Source: Adlercreutzia equolifaciens DSM 19450 (GTDB taxonomy: Bacteria; Actinomycetota; Coriobacteriia; Coriobacteriales; Eggerthellaceae). Taken from it: a stretch of DNA of 64,000 bases. The stretch is taken from the NCBI RefSeq assembly GCF_000478885.1, contig NC_022567.1:744001-808000 (forward strand), in the 5' to 3' direction. A model generated the notes under the pieces. The model made no database searches and was not told the DNA's origin. It worked only from the letters and a program-made list of their open reading frames with translations. This document shows positions 1 to 8,070 of the stretch, one piece after another. The translations under genes and the position numbers were made by a program. Numbering within the stretch: the stretch's first letter is position 1; each line of letters starts with the position of its first letter.

Positions 1-2
1 GG

Positions 3-1169
3 GCCTTCGTGAACGATGAGGCCCCGGTCATGGTGGCCACCAACGCCTTCGGCATGGGCATCGACAAGTCGAACGTGAGCTACGTGGCCCATTTCAACAT
101 GCCCGGCTCCGTGGAGGCCTACTACCAGGAGGCCGGCCGTGCCGGCCGCGACGGCAGCCCGGCCGAGTGCCTGCTTCTGTGGTGCGACGGCGACATTGCC
201 ACAGGCCGTTTCTTCATCGAGCAGGAATCGACCCACGAGGGGCTCACCGCCGAGGAGGCCGAAGTGGTGCGCGCGAGCCGCCGCCGCATGCTGGAGTCCA
301 TGGTCGGCTACTGCTACACCACCAGTTGCCTGCGCGCGTACATCCTCCGCTACTTCGGGGAAGGCGCCCGGGATGAGGCTCTTCCGTTGCAGGGAGGGGC
401 GACAAAGGTCGCCCCCTACGATGGCTATGCCGCTCGCGCCATAGATCCCCGTAGGGGCAGACCTTGGTCTGCCCTCCCGACCGAGGAAAATCCCGAGAGT
501 TCTTCGTCAAAGCGTTGCTGCTCGAACTGCGACGGGGAATTCGAAGCGGTGGATGTGACGGCGGAGGCCCGCGCCATCATGCGTTGTGTGCAGGCCCTGC
601 GCGGCCGCTTCGGCAAAACGACGGTGGTGGACGTGCTGCGCGGCGCCGACACCGAGAACTTGCGCCAGTGGGGCCTTGCGAACTTGCCGGTCTACGGCAC
701 CTCCGAGGCGCGGCGTGCCCTGCTCATGGAGGTCGTGGAACTTTTGGCCGCCGACGGCTACCTCGCCATCACCGAGGGGAAGTTCCCGCTCGTGGGCTTC
801 GGCCCCCGCTACCGCGAGGCCGCCGAGCCCGATTTCGCGCTGAGCATCAAGCAGACGCCGAAGGTGCGCAAGGGGAGTGCGGCCAAGCTGCCGAAGGCCG
901 TCCGCGTGGGCGCTGCCGATCTCACCGAGGCGGATGCCGAGCTCTTTGAGCGCCTGCGCGCCCTGCGCCTGCGCCTGGCCCAGGAGGCCGCCGTGCCGCC
1001 CTACGTCATCTTCCACGACGCCACCCTGGCCGCCATGGCCGCCGCCCGCCCCGCCACAGAAGAGGAGCTGCTGGCCCTCCCCGGCATCGGCGAGAAAAAA
1101 CTCGCCACCTACGGCAAAGCCTTCCTGGAAGAGATTGCGTCTGTCCCCGAAGCAACCGAAGTTGAGTAG
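3..1169 (+). CDS. recQ: RecQ ATP-dependent DNA helicase, C-terminal part (5' end outside window)
   Basis: The reading frame is open from the window edge, so the gene starts upstream. Counting from codon 9-11, helicase motif V (VATNAFGMGIDK, ~9-20) and motif VI (QEAGRAGRDG, ~40-49) are intact. The RecQ zinc-binding region follows, with Cys107 and the Cys170/171/174 cluster, then a winged-helix region and a C-terminal HRDC domain (~310-378, LPGIGEKKLATYG). RecQ unwinds 3'-5' at stalled forks and recombination intermediates. In E. coli RecQ the first and second zinc cysteines are about 17 residues apart. Here they are about 63 apart because residues ~125-165 are encoded by a palindromic repeat (see the repeat at 393-482). 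The frame is kept through the insert. Family assignment is secure; whether the zinc site still folds is not known. Confidence 0.93.
   Translation, partial: AFVNDEAPVMVATNAFGMGIDKSNVSYVAHFNMPGSVEAYYQEAGRAGRDGSPAECLLLWCDGDIATGRFFIEQESTHEGLTAEEAEVVRASRRRMLESMVGYCYTTSCLRAYILRYFGEGARDEALPLQGGATKVAPYDGYAARAIDPRRGRPWSALPTEENPESSSSKRCCSNCDGEFEAVDVTAEARAIMRCVQALRGRFGKTTVVDVLRGADTENLRQWGLANLPVYGTSEARRALLMEVVELLAADGYLAITEGKFPLVGFGPRYREAAEPDFALSIKQTPKVRKGSAAKLPKAVRVGAADLTEADAELFERLRALRLRLAQEAAVPPYVIFHDATLAAMAAARPATEEELLALPGIGEKKLATYGKAFLEEIASVPEATEVE
393..482. repeat. Paired palindromic repeat (CGTAGGGG family) inside recQ
   Basis: Two hairpin units in inverted orientation: GGGGCGAC-aaag-GTCGCCCC followed by CCTACG, then CGTAGGGG and GGCAGACC-tt-GGTCTGCC. 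The CCTACG/CGTAG ends face inward here. Related paired units lie between genes at 4735-4817 and 51266-51348, where those ends face outward. This copy is read in frame through the RecQ zinc-binding region. Confidence 0.8.
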
Positions 1170-1286
1170 GCTCGGAGGGGCCGAGGGGGCCCGCGCGCAG
1201 GTTGCGCAGCGACTGGAACAGCCCAGTGGGCTGTTCCACAAAGCGAGCCATTGCTTGGGCACGGGTTCCCTCGGCCCCTCCGAGCC
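1169..1286. repeat. Nested palindrome after recQ (AACAGCCC-core family)
   Basis: Outer arms of 19 bp (1169-1187 and 1268-1286) are perfect inverted copies (GGCTCGGAGGGGCCGAGGG). The centre is the hairpin GGAACAGCCC-AGT-GGGCTGTTCC. The inner part between the arms is, on the opposite strand, nearly identical to 59853-59920, while the outer arms differ between the two sites. It begins at the last base of the recQ stop codon and could also act as a transcription terminator. Confidence 0.75.
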
Positions 1287-1422
1287 GGACAGCTCCTTTC
1301 TCCTTTCCTGCTTCCCACGCTTCAATTCCCCGTTACAACCTTGTTTCTAGGCGAATTGCGGGGCGAATTGCTCACATTTCGCGGTAGCATGGTCGCGACC
1401 GATTTCTGTCGTTAGGAGCACC

Positions 1423-2625
1423 ATGACCAAGATTCAAATGACCACGCCGCTCGTGGAGATGGACGGCGACGAGATGACCCGCATCATCTGGCAGATGATC
1501 AAAGACGAGCTGATCTGTCCCTTCGTCGACTTGAAGACCGAGTACTACGACTTGGGCCTCGAGAACCGCAACGCCACCGACGATATGGTCACCTTCGAGT
1601 CCGCCGAGGCCACCAAGCGCTTGGGCGTGGCCGTGAAGTGTGCCACCATCACGCCGAACGCGGCGCGCGTGGAGGAGTACGACCTGAAGCAGATGTGGAA
1701 GAGCCCCAACGGCACCATCCGCGCGATGCTCGACGGCACGGTGTTCCGCACGCCCATTATCGTGAAGGGCATCGAGCCCTGCGTGCGCAACTGGGTGAAA
1801 CCCATCACCATCGCCCGTCATGCCTATGGTGACGTGTACAAGAACGTCGAGATCCGCGTGCCCGGCCCCGGCAAGGTTGAGCTGGTGTACACGGGCGAGG
1901 ACGGCACCGAGATCCGCGAGCTCGTGCACGAGTACGACGGCGCCGGCGTGGCTCAGGGCATGCACAACCTGGACGCCTCCATCGCGAGTTTCGCCATGAG
2001 CTGCTTCGAGTTCGCCCTGGACACCAAGCAGGACCTGTGGTTCGCCACCAAGGACACCATCTCCAAGAAGTACGACCACCGTTTCAAGGACATCTTCCAG
2101 GAGATCTACGACGACCAGTACGCCGCGCGCTTCGAAGAGGCCGGCATCGAGTACTTCTACACGCTCATCGACGACGCCGTGGCCCGCGTCATGAAGGCCG
2201 AGGGTGGCTTTATCTGGGCTTGCAAGAACTACGACGGCGACGTGATGAGCGACATGGTGTCGTCGGCCTTCGGATCGCTGGCCATGATGACCTCGGTGCT
2301 CGTGAGTCCTGCCGGCGTCTACGAATACGAGGCGGCCCATGGCACGGTGCAGCGCCACTACTACAAGCACCTGGAGGGCAAGGAGACGTCCACGAATTCC
2401 GTGGCCACCATCTTCGCCTGGTCCGGCGCTCTGCGCAAGCGCGGCGAGCTGGACGAGCTGCCCGAGCTGGTCGCTTTCGCCGACCGCCTGGAAGCGGCGA
2501 CCTTGGCCACCATCGAGGCCGGCGAGATGACCGGCGACCTTGCCCGCATCACGACGCTGCCGAACCCGACGACCCTTTCCACCGGCGAGTTCATCCAGGC
2601 CATCGCCAAACGCCTGGCCGCCTAA
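1423..2625 (+). CDS. icd: NADP-dependent isocitrate dehydrogenase (eukaryote-like, type II)
   Basis: 400 residues, starting at ATG after the ribosome site AGGAGCACC. The N-terminus (VEMDGDEMTRIIW), the segment SPNGTIRAMLDGTVFR, the metal-binding region (YDGDVMSDMVSSAFGSL) and the cofactor loop (EAAHGTVQRHY) match homodimeric NADP-IDH of the mitochondrial/cytosolic type rather than the E. coli Icd type. It oxidises isocitrate to 2-oxoglutarate with NADPH formation, which in an anaerobe mainly feeds glutamate synthesis. It stands alone and is followed directly by a strong terminator. Length is normal for the family (~400-410). Confidence 0.95.
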   Translation: MTKIQMTTPLVEMDGDEMTRIIWQMIKDELICPFVDLKTEYYDLGLENRNATDDMVTFESAEATKRLGVAVKCATITPNAARVEEYDLKQMWKSPNGTIRAMLDGTVFRTPIIVKGIEPCVRNWVKPITIARHAYGDVYKNVEIRVPGPGKVELVYTGEDGTEIRELVHEYDGAGVAQGMHNLDASIASFAMSCFEFALDTKQDLWFATKDTISKKYDHRFKDIFQEIYDDQYAARFEEAGIEYFYTLIDDAVARVMKAEGGFIWACKNYDGDVMSDMVSSAFGSLAMMTSVLVSPAGVYEYEAAHGTVQRHYYKHLEGKETSTNSVATIFAWSGALRKRGELDELPELVAFADRLEAATLATIEAGEMTGDLARITTLPNPTTLSTGEFIQAIAKRLAA

Positions 2626-2650
2626 ACGGCTCCGCGCTGTCCCCGTTCGA

Positions 2651-2688
2651 AAGGCCCGACCGCATCCAGTCAGCGGTCGGGCCTTTTT
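2651..2688 (+). terminator. Rho-independent terminator of icd
   Basis: 13-bp stem AAGGCCCGACCGC / GCGGTCGGGCCTT (2651-2663 and 2673-2685) running into five T residues, 25 bp after the icd stop. The A-rich left edge suggests weak activity on the minus strand too. Confidence 0.9.
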
Positions 2689-2700
2689 CGTTCTCCCCAA

Positions 2701-2866
2701 TTTGGAAAAGGCGCTTTTCTGGAATACGGGATTTGGAGAATGTGCTTTTTTGGCCCAGAAAATTGGAAAATGTGCCTTTTTGATTTCGCAAAACGACCTA
2801 TTTGATCTGCGAAAACTTGAGAAATCCCAGCTCAGAAAGGTGAACAAAAAAGCACATTTTCCAACT
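2701..2866. repeat. Intergenic repeat island with direct and inverted copies
   Basis: AT-rich stretch between convergent genes. A ~21-bp motif, TTGGAAAATGTGCYTTTTTG, occurs three times in direct order at 2702, 2733 and 2763 (spacing 30-31 bp, first copy degenerate) and once inverted at 2845-2865. Inside lies a further TTTCGCA / TGCGAAA pair (2784-2790, 2808-2814). No ORF is supported. Confidence 0.7.
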
Positions 2867-2924
2867 TCGAGGCTCGCAAACCCTCCCGTTATGGCTGGCT
2901 GCGGTCGGGCCTTTCCTTGTCCAG

Positions 2925-3914
2925 CTACTTCGCGAGTGCGCGGGGGAGCGCCTCGGGGTTCACGCAGGCCTCGGGGGTGCGGCCGAGCACAACGTCGATG
3001 GCGTTTTGGGTGCAGCGGCGCCGCAGCTCGACGGCGGACTCCTCCGACCAATAGGCGGCGTGCGAGGTGAGCACGGTGTGGGGCGCGTGCATGATGGGGG
3101 CGTCCGGCGAGACCGGCTCGTGCTCGAACACGTCGATGCCAGCGCCCCAGAGCTCGCCTGCGCAAAGGGCGGCAGCCACGGCGTCGTTGTCGATGACCGC
3201 GCCACGCGAGGTGTTCACCACGATGGCGTCGTCTTTCATGAGCTTGATGTTGTCGGCGTTCAGCAAATGATGGGTTGCCGGCACGAGCGCCGTGTGGAAG
3301 CTGACCACGTCGGCGGTCTTCAGCAGCTCCTCGAGGGTTGCGTAGGGAAAGTCCTCCGGCGTGAAGTGGCCAGGGGTGCCCTTGTGGTCCCATACCACGA
3401 CGTTGAACCCGAGCCCGCGCGCTTTCCGGGCCACCGCACGGCCGATGTTGCCGTAGCCCACGACGCCGAAGGTGCGCCCGTGCACCTGGCCCAGGGGACG
3501 GCGGCGATGGAAGTCCCAGATGCCGGCGCGCATGTCGGCATCGATCTCGTTGATGCGCCGCAGGCACGCGAGCGCAAGCGCGATGGCGTGATCGCTTACC
3601 ACTTCCGTGCCGTAGCCGGGCACGTTGCACACGGCGCATCCGTCGGCTGTGGCCGCCGCAACATCGATGTTGTCTACCCCGGTGCCGGTCTTGCTGACCA
3701 CCTTCAGCTGAGGAAGCGCCGCAAACACCTCGGCGGTGAAGCGCCCGTAGGAGGTGATGGCGCCATCGGCCCCGTGCAAATGCTCGATGATCTCGGCGGG
3801 GGTGCGGTTGCGGGCATCGTCGAAGCTCTTGAACTGGATGCCGGCCGCTTCCACCATCTTTCGTTCAAAGTCGCAGTCATCGAAATCGAAGTCCGCCATC
3901 ACGATCGTTGCCAT
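2925..3914 (-). CDS. D-2-hydroxyacid dehydrogenase (NAD-binding, PGDH/CtBP-like)
   Basis: 329 residues from the ATG at 3914, which is preceded by GGGAGGC; a longer frame upstream has no such site. Order: substrate-binding half, NAD-binding Rossmann motif VVGYGNIGRAVA, then NTSRGAVIDNDAV, the catalytic Glu region GIDVFEHEPV and the His region SHAAYWSEES. The family reduces 2-keto acids or oxidises D-2-hydroxy acids with NAD(H). The exact substrate cannot be told from sequence; phosphoglycerate dehydrogenase is less likely because there is no ACT domain. It is convergent with icd and divergent from veg. Confidence 0.88.
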   Translation of the reverse strand: MATIVMADFDFDDCDFERKMVEAAGIQFKSFDDARNRTPAEIIEHLHGADGAITSYGRFTAEVFAALPQLKVVSKTGTGVDNIDVAAATADGCAVCNVPGYGTEVVSDHAIALALACLRRINEIDADMRAGIWDFHRRRPLGQVHGRTFGVVGYGNIGRAVARKARGLGFNVVVWDHKGTPGHFTPEDFPYATLEELLKTADVVSFHTALVPATHHLLNADNIKLMKDDAIVVNTSRGAVIDNDAVAAALCAGELWGAGIDVFEHEPVSPDAPIMHAPHTVLTSHAAYWSEESAVELRRRCTQNAIDVVLGRTPEACVNPEALPRALAK

Positions 3915-4134
3915 GAGATGCCTCCCGAATGCTTGCCCGCTACACCTATTGCTTGAGCGCCATTGTAGCGGTGCTTCAGGTGATTGCGTCTCCGGAGCGT
4001 GTCTCTTCACTGAATGAAAATGTCCCCAAGAATGGGCTTGGGGATCTCGCGTTCGCGAAACTTGTCAGAATCGGTGGTATGCGCTTACGCGGGAGCCCGC
4101 TAAAGGCTGTCACGTTTCCCGCGGCCGAAAAAAG

Positions 4135-4162
4135 TTGCGGGGGTTGACAATCGTGGTATGAT
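4135..4162 (+). promoter_or_regulatory. Putative promoter of veg
   Basis: TTGCGG (4135-4140), 16-bp spacer, TATGAT (4157-4162), 43 bp before the veg ATG. A TTGACA at 4144 also occurs but has no fitting -10 at the usual distance. Confidence 0.5.
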
Positions 4163-4205
4163 ATGGGGCTGTACTTGTACCGCCAACATGTGAGGAAGTT
4201 AGTCA

Positions 4206-4532
4206 ATGGATTTGGCCAAGCAGGCAAAGATCGTCGATGGCATTCATGATACCTTGAATGATTTCGTCGGTCAACGATTGAAAGTGCGCGCCAACATGGG
4301 CCGTTCGAAGATCGTCGAAAGCGAAGGCGTGCTGACGCAGGTTCATCCGCAGCTGTTCATCATGGAGGTCGACCGCAAGCGCGGCCGCACCGCTCGCCAG
4401 TCTTACCAGTACGTCGACGTGCTCACCGGCATGGTTGAGCTGTCCCAGAACGGCGAGCCGCTGTTCGCGCCGTTCGTGGACGAGTCGATGGAGCTGGTGG
4501 ATTACCCGTTGGAAGAGCGTGTGGTCTCTTAA
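4206..4532 (+). CDS. veg: Veg family protein
   Basis: 108 residues beginning MDLAKQAKIVDGIHDTLNDF, a small beta-rich protein of the Veg family (DUF1021). It contains the typical KVRANMGRSKI and VHPQLFIMEVD segments. In Bacillus, Veg is abundant in vegetative cells and influences biofilm formation and spore outgrowth; its molecular role is unclear. Here it is a single gene with its own promoter, directly upstream of a tRNA gene. The C-terminal extension of about 20 residues is slightly longer than in Bacillus. Confidence 0.9.
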   Translation: MDLAKQAKIVDGIHDTLNDFVGQRLKVRANMGRSKIVESEGVLTQVHPQLFIMEVDRKRGRTARQSYQYVDVLTGMVELSQNGEPLFAPFVDESMELVDYPLEERVVS

Positions 4533-4541
4533 GCGAAACGG

Positions 4542-4570
4542 TTGACAATCGTTTCGAAATCGGGCAAACT
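4542..4570 (+). promoter_or_regulatory. Putative promoter of tRNA-Ala
   Basis: TTGACA (4542-4547), 17-bp spacer, CAAACT (4565-4570); the tRNA starts 30 bp downstream. The -35 is perfect, the -10 weak. Confidence 0.45.
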
Positions 4571-4600
4571 ACTGCCTTGCGCGAAAGCGCACACCTTCGT

Positions 4601-4676
4601 GGGGATGTAGCTCAGCTGGGAGAGCATCACGTTCGCAACGTGGGGGTCGTGGGTTCGAATCCCATCATCTCCACCA
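4601..4676 (+). tRNA. tRNA-Ala (anticodon CGC)
   Basis: 76 nt fold into a complete cloverleaf: 7-bp acceptor stem, D-stem GCTC/GAGC, anticodon loop TTCGCAA (CGC, reads GCG), T-arm GTGGG-TTCGAAT-CCCAT, discriminator A and an encoded CCA. Acceptor pair 3:70 is G-U, the identity mark of alanine tRNAs. A terminator follows at 4687-4720. Confidence 0.95.
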
Positions 4677-4686
4677 CGGAAATGAC

Positions 4687-4720
4687 GCGGGCCTCGGGAA
4701 ACCGGGGCCCGCTTTGTTTT
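4687..4720 (+). terminator. Terminator of tRNA-Ala
   Basis: Stem GCGGGCC / GGCCCGC (4687-4693, 4706-4712) followed by TTTGTTTT, 10 bp after the tRNA CCA. Confidence 0.8.
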
Positions 4721-4734
4721 GCCGGCATTCCATC

Positions 4735-4817
4735 CGTAGGGGGCGACCTTGGTCGCCCCTTGCCAGGAGCGGGGGTCGGCTGCAAATTGGGAGGGCGGCG
4801 CAAGTACCGCCCCTACG
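4735..4817. repeat. Paired palindromic repeat (CGTAGGGG family)
   Basis: First unit CGTAGGGGGCGACC-TT-GGTCGCCCC; second unit inverted, ending ACCGCCCCTACG. The outer ends CGTAGGGG/CCCCTACG are inverted copies. It lies between the tRNA and the 5-formyl-THF cyclo-ligase gene and ends 18 bp before that gene's start codon. Confidence 0.75.
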
Positions 4818-4835
4818 AGAGGCGAGCGGAAGGGG

Positions 4836-5432
4836 ATGCCGATGGATGCAACAACGGGCAAGGCGCTGATGCGGGCGCAGTTCAAGGCGGTGCGCGAGGG
4901 GCTTATCCCAGGGGAGCGGCGCGCCATCGATGAGGCGATCGCGCGGAATGTGGCGGCGCTGCTGGAGTTCGCGGCGGCGGACGCGGTGTTCACCTATCTG
5001 AGCTTCGGTGCGGAAGTGGATACGCGCGGGCTCATCCAGCGCGCGTGGGAAGCGGGGAAAACCGTGTGCCTGCCGCGCGTTGTTCCGGGCACGCGCGAGA
5101 TGCGCTGGTATACGGTGCAATCCCTCGACAGGCTCGTGCGCAGCTCCTTCGGCGTGGAAGAACCCCCTGACGACCCCTCTCGTGAAGTGCATCCCGCCGA
5201 CTTCGCCCGTCCCGTGGCTCTTGTGCCCGGGCTTGCCTTCGACCGCGAAGGCTTCCGTCTGGGCTACGGCGGCGGCTTCTACGACACGTTCCTGCCTGCT
5301 TTCCCCGGCACCTCCATCGGTCTCATCCGCGCCTGCCAGCTGGTCGAGCGGCTCGCCGTGCGAGACGTCCATGATGCACCCGTCAACATCGTTGCGTTAG
5401 AGCAAGGCAGTGCATACGTTGCGAACCGGTAG
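4836..5432 (+). CDS. 5-formyltetrahydrofolate cyclo-ligase
   Basis: 198 residues from ATG 4836 (MPMDATTGKALMR), preceded by GCGGAAGGGG; upstream in-frame codons run back through a repeat and are probably untranslated. The motif VPGLAFDREGFRLGYGGGFYD is diagnostic and holds the phosphate/ATP-binding site. The enzyme converts 5-formyl-THF to 5,10-methenyl-THF with ATP in the cytoplasm, recovering folate. Length matches the family (~190-200). The gene appears monocistronic. Confidence 0.9.
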   Translation: MPMDATTGKALMRAQFKAVREGLIPGERRAIDEAIARNVAALLEFAAADAVFTYLSFGAEVDTRGLIQRAWEAGKTVCLPRVVPGTREMRWYTVQSLDRLVRSSFGVEEPPDDPSREVHPADFARPVALVPGLAFDREGFRLGYGGGFYDTFLPAFPGTSIGLIRACQLVERLAVRDVHDAPVNIVALEQGSAYVANR

Positions 5433-5456
5433 AAAGGGCTGTTCTCGGACGTTGGT

Positions 5457-5650
5457 CGTAGCACGAGGCACCTTTTTGCCACAATCGTAGAAGAACTCCG
5501 ACAAAAAGACGCTTCGTGCTACGGCTGATGGGTTCAAATCAGACAAAAAACCGTAGCACGACATGGGTTTTTGCCAAAACGAAGTAGCACGAGGGGACAT
5601 AATGCCCAAATCGGTGGTGATGCTTGGCAAAAAGGCGTGTCGTGCTACGG
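5457..5650. repeat. Intergenic island with five CGTAGCACGA motifs
   Basis: CGTAGCACGA occurs at 5457 (+), 5514 (as TCGTGCTACGG, -), 5551 (+), 5583 (+, first base changed) and 5640 (-). Inside lie further complementary pieces TTTTTGCCA (5473, 5569) and TTGGCAAAAA (5624). The result is two or three nested hairpins between convergent genes. No coding potential is evident. Function unknown; candidates are a bidirectional terminator, a structured RNA or a decayed mobile repeat. Confidence 0.7.
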
Positions 5651-5682
5651 GTGACGGCTGAGACCGCAGCAGCTATCGCCGC

Positions 5683-7074
5683 CTACCCGAACCATGCTCG
5701 TGCCAGGGCGGCGATGCCGGGGCGGATGTCCGCTTCCGCAATGGAGGAGAAGCCCACGAGCACGACGCCTCCGGTGGCGCGCGCGGGGTCGGCCCAGTAT
5801 TTCTTGGTGGGGTACACCGCCACATCGGCGGCGGCTGCGGCGGCCACGAGCTCGTCCTGGCTGCGCCCGTCGCGCACGCGCACGAGCAGGTGAAGCCCCG
5901 TGCCGCATTCCAGCACGTCCACCTTCCCGCCCATGTACTCGCGCAGCGCCGCCGTGAGCGCGTCGTACTTGCGGCGGTTTCTCGTCTGCACGCGACGGAG
6001 GTGGCGATCCCACGAGCCGTCGGTCATGAAGCGCGCGAGCACCTGCTGGTTGAGCCAGGGCACCGGCGAGTACGAGCTGGCGAAGGCCTCGCGCCATCGC
6101 TTAAGAAGGGGCGTGGGCAGCACGAGGTAGTTCATCCGCAAAGCGGGCGAGAGCGATTTCGAGAACGTGCCCATGTAGATCACGCGCCCCCGGGCGTCCA
6201 TGGAGGCCAGCGGTGCCAGCGAGCGCTCCCGGTAACGGAAGTCGCGGCAGTAGTCGTCCTCCAGGATGTAGGCGTCGGCGCTCTCAGCCCACGCGAGCAC
6301 ACGCTCGCGCACATCGGTCGGCATGATGCGGCAGGTGGGAAACTGGCTCGAGGGGGTGAGGTAGGCCAGGCGCGCCCCCGAGGACTCGAGGTCGGAGAGG
6401 AACATGCGGACATCGTCGGTCACCCGGCAGGGCTTGATGGCGAAGCGCGCCCGTTCAATGACCGAGCGCACGCCGTCGTAGCCGGGGTCTTCTATGGCCA
6501 CGGTGTCCCGGGCCGCATCGAAGAGGGTCAGCAGGTTCTGGACGCTGGTCTGCGTGCCGCCCTGCACGACGATTTGCTCGGGGGTGCAATCGATGTCGCG
6601 CTGCGTGACCAGCCGCCACGCGATGGCCGCGCGCAGACTCTCCTCCCCGAACGGGTCGTTGTAGGCGTCGCAGCCGGCGGCTTCCACCGACAGCAGGATG
6701 TCGTCGGTGATGGCCCGCCAGGCGGTGGCGGGGAAGGTGCCGGGCTCCAGGTTGCCATAGGTGAAGTCGTAGCGGGCTTTCCGCCGGGAACCTCCCAGCA
6801 GCACGGCGCAGGAGGGCGCCGAGGCGTCCGGCTGCAGGTAGGCCACATTCTGCACGACGTACCCGCTGCCGGGGCGGCTTGCCACGTAGCCTTCCTGCAC
6901 GAGCAGATGATAGGCCTGCTCGACGGTGTTGCGCGCGCAGCCCAAATCGGCCGCCAGCCCCCGGATGGAGGGGAGGCGCGAGCCGGTGGGATAGGTGCCG
7001 CTCTCGATGCCTTCCCGCAGCTGGGCCTCCAGCTGGCGGTAGAAGGGGGTGTCGCTGTGCTCGTCCAGATGCAT
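5683..7074 (-). CDS. MocR/PdxR-type transcriptional regulator (GntR HTH fused to aminotransferase-like domain)
   Basis: 463 residues. Residues ~10-75 form a GntR winged helix (FYRQLEAQLREGIESGTYP, LPSIRGLAADLGCARNTVEQAY). The remainder is a fold-type I aminotransferase-like domain with the PLP-lysine motif (GTFSKSLSP, Lys near 306) and the aspartate/tyrosine motif IEDPGYDG. Such proteins usually bind PLP as an effector and control PLP-, GABA- or amino-acid-related genes. No pdx gene is adjacent, so the target is unknown; the divergent neighbour is napG, 315 bp away, which makes control of the nap genes possible but unproven. Confidence 0.9.
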   Translation of the reverse strand: MHLDEHSDTPFYRQLEAQLREGIESGTYPTGSRLPSIRGLAADLGCARNTVEQAYHLLVQEGYVASRPGSGYVVQNVAYLQPDASAPSCAVLLGGSRRKARYDFTYGNLEPGTFPATAWRAITDDILLSVEAAGCDAYNDPFGEESLRAAIAWRLVTQRDIDCTPEQIVVQGGTQTSVQNLLTLFDAARDTVAIEDPGYDGVRSVIERARFAIKPCRVTDDVRMFLSDLESSGARLAYLTPSSQFPTCRIMPTDVRERVLAWAESADAYILEDDYCRDFRYRERSLAPLASMDARGRVIYMGTFSKSLSPALRMNYLVLPTPLLKRWREAFASSYSPVPWLNQQVLARFMTDGSWDRHLRRVQTRNRRKYDALTAALREYMGGKVDVLECGTGLHLLVRVRDGRSQDELVAAAAAADVAVYPTKKYWADPARATGGVVLVGFSSIAEADIRPGIAALARAWFG

Positions 7075-7203
7075 GGGGCCTCCCGGTTGTGAATCGCGCT
7101 CCCTCTCCGCGTTGCCATGGTTGGGGGAGGACGGTTCTTTATTTCCTGAGTGAGAAGCTTAGCAAATGTGAAAGCCCCATGAAGGTGTCCCCCTCAGGTT
7201 TTT

Positions 7204-7255
7204 CAACCGTCCCCATGAAATAACGGGCAACTGTCCCTTCGCGATGGGGACGGTT
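7204..7255. repeat. REP-like hairpin (CCGTCCCC family) upstream of napG
   Basis: Arms CAACCGTCCCCAT (7204-7216) and ATGGGGACGGTTG (7243-7255) are perfect inverted copies, with an internal AACTGTCCCTTCGC. A related sequence lies at 12390-12434. It sits in the 315-bp mocR-napG gap; the rest of the gap shows nothing that can be named with confidence. Confidence 0.65.
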
Positions 7256-7389
7256 GCCGTCTAGACTGTGCGCCGAAACAATCCGGTTCGAGAGAGAGTC
7301 GCGCGAGCGCCGGCGAGACCGTTGCGGAAAAGGTGCCGCAGCGCGCTGCCCGTGCGCCGGCCGCACGAACAAACAGAGGGGGTTCGGCT

Positions 7390-8016
7390 ATGCGTTTGAC
7401 GGGAATCGCCGCCTTGGCCGCCGCGGGCGTCTTCGCGGCGAGCACGGTCGCCTCCGCCGCGCCGTCGCCATTGCCGTTGCTGCGGCCGCCCGGCGCCGGC
7501 GCGCCCGAGCACTTCGCCGCGCGCTGTGTGCGCTGTGGGCGCTGTCTTGAGGCGTGCCCCTACCAGGCCATTCATGCGGCCCCTCTAAACGCGGGGCGCG
7601 AGGCTTCCACGCCCTTCGTGAACGCGCGGGCCCAGGCCTGCCGCCTGTGCGTGGAATTTCCCTGCGCGGCGGCCTGCCCCACGGGCGCGTTGGACGTGCC
7701 TGCCGAGCGCCGCGACGCCGGCATGGGCGTGGCCGTCATCAACGAGGACACCTGCCTGTCGTTTCAGGGCATGCGCTGCGAGGTGTGCTATCGCGCCTGC
7801 CCGCTCATCGACGAGGCCATCACCATCGACTACCGGCCCCGCGAGGGCGACGATATCCACGCGGTGTTCGCACCGCAGGTGGTGCCCGATGTGTGCCCGG
7901 GATGCGGCCTGTGCGAGCAGCGCTGCCCGGTGAGCGATCCTGCGCCCGCCATTGTGGTGGTGCCCGCAGGCGCCCAAGAGGAAACCTACGTGGCCCGTCG
8001 CAACGGCGCGGCCTAG
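7390..8016 (+). CDS. napG: NapG-like polyferredoxin (MauM/NapG family)
   Basis: 208 residues from ATG 7390, preceded by AGAGGGGG. Sixteen cysteines form four [4Fe-4S] motifs: CVRCGRCLEACP, CRLCVEFPCAAACP, the cluster around CEVCYRACP, and CPGCGLCEQRCP. NapG passes electrons from the quinol-oxidising membrane protein NapH towards NapA. The N-terminus is an Ala-rich hydrophobic stretch ending ASAA, consistent with export or anchoring, but there is no twin-arginine motif, which is unusual for an exported Fe-S protein. First gene of a napG-A-B-D-H order. Confidence 0.85.
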   Translation: MRLTGIAALAAAGVFAASTVASAAPSPLPLLRPPGAGAPEHFAARCVRCGRCLEACPYQAIHAAPLNAGREASTPFVNARAQACRLCVEFPCAAACPTGALDVPAERRDAGMGVAVINEDTCLSFQGMRCEVCYRACPLIDEAITIDYRPREGDDIHAVFAPQVVPDVCPGCGLCEQRCPVSDPAPAIVVVPAGAQEETYVARRNGAA

Positions 8017-8070
8017 CAGATACGCAAAGGCGGGGCGATGCGACGCCCTCGACCGAAAGGGAGGAACAAG

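Noticed and set aside
1372..3639. 755-codon minus-strand frame over icd and the dehydrogenase
   Set aside because: Runs antisense through icd and out of frame through the dehydrogenase gene; crosses a terminator.
4144..4172. TTGACA at 4144 as -35 of veg
   Set aside because: No acceptable -10 at 16-18 bp; TTGCGG-N16-TATGAT fits better.
4601..4676. tRNA-Ala as an integration site for a mobile element
   Set aside because: No integrase, attachment-site duplicate or foreign block next to it.
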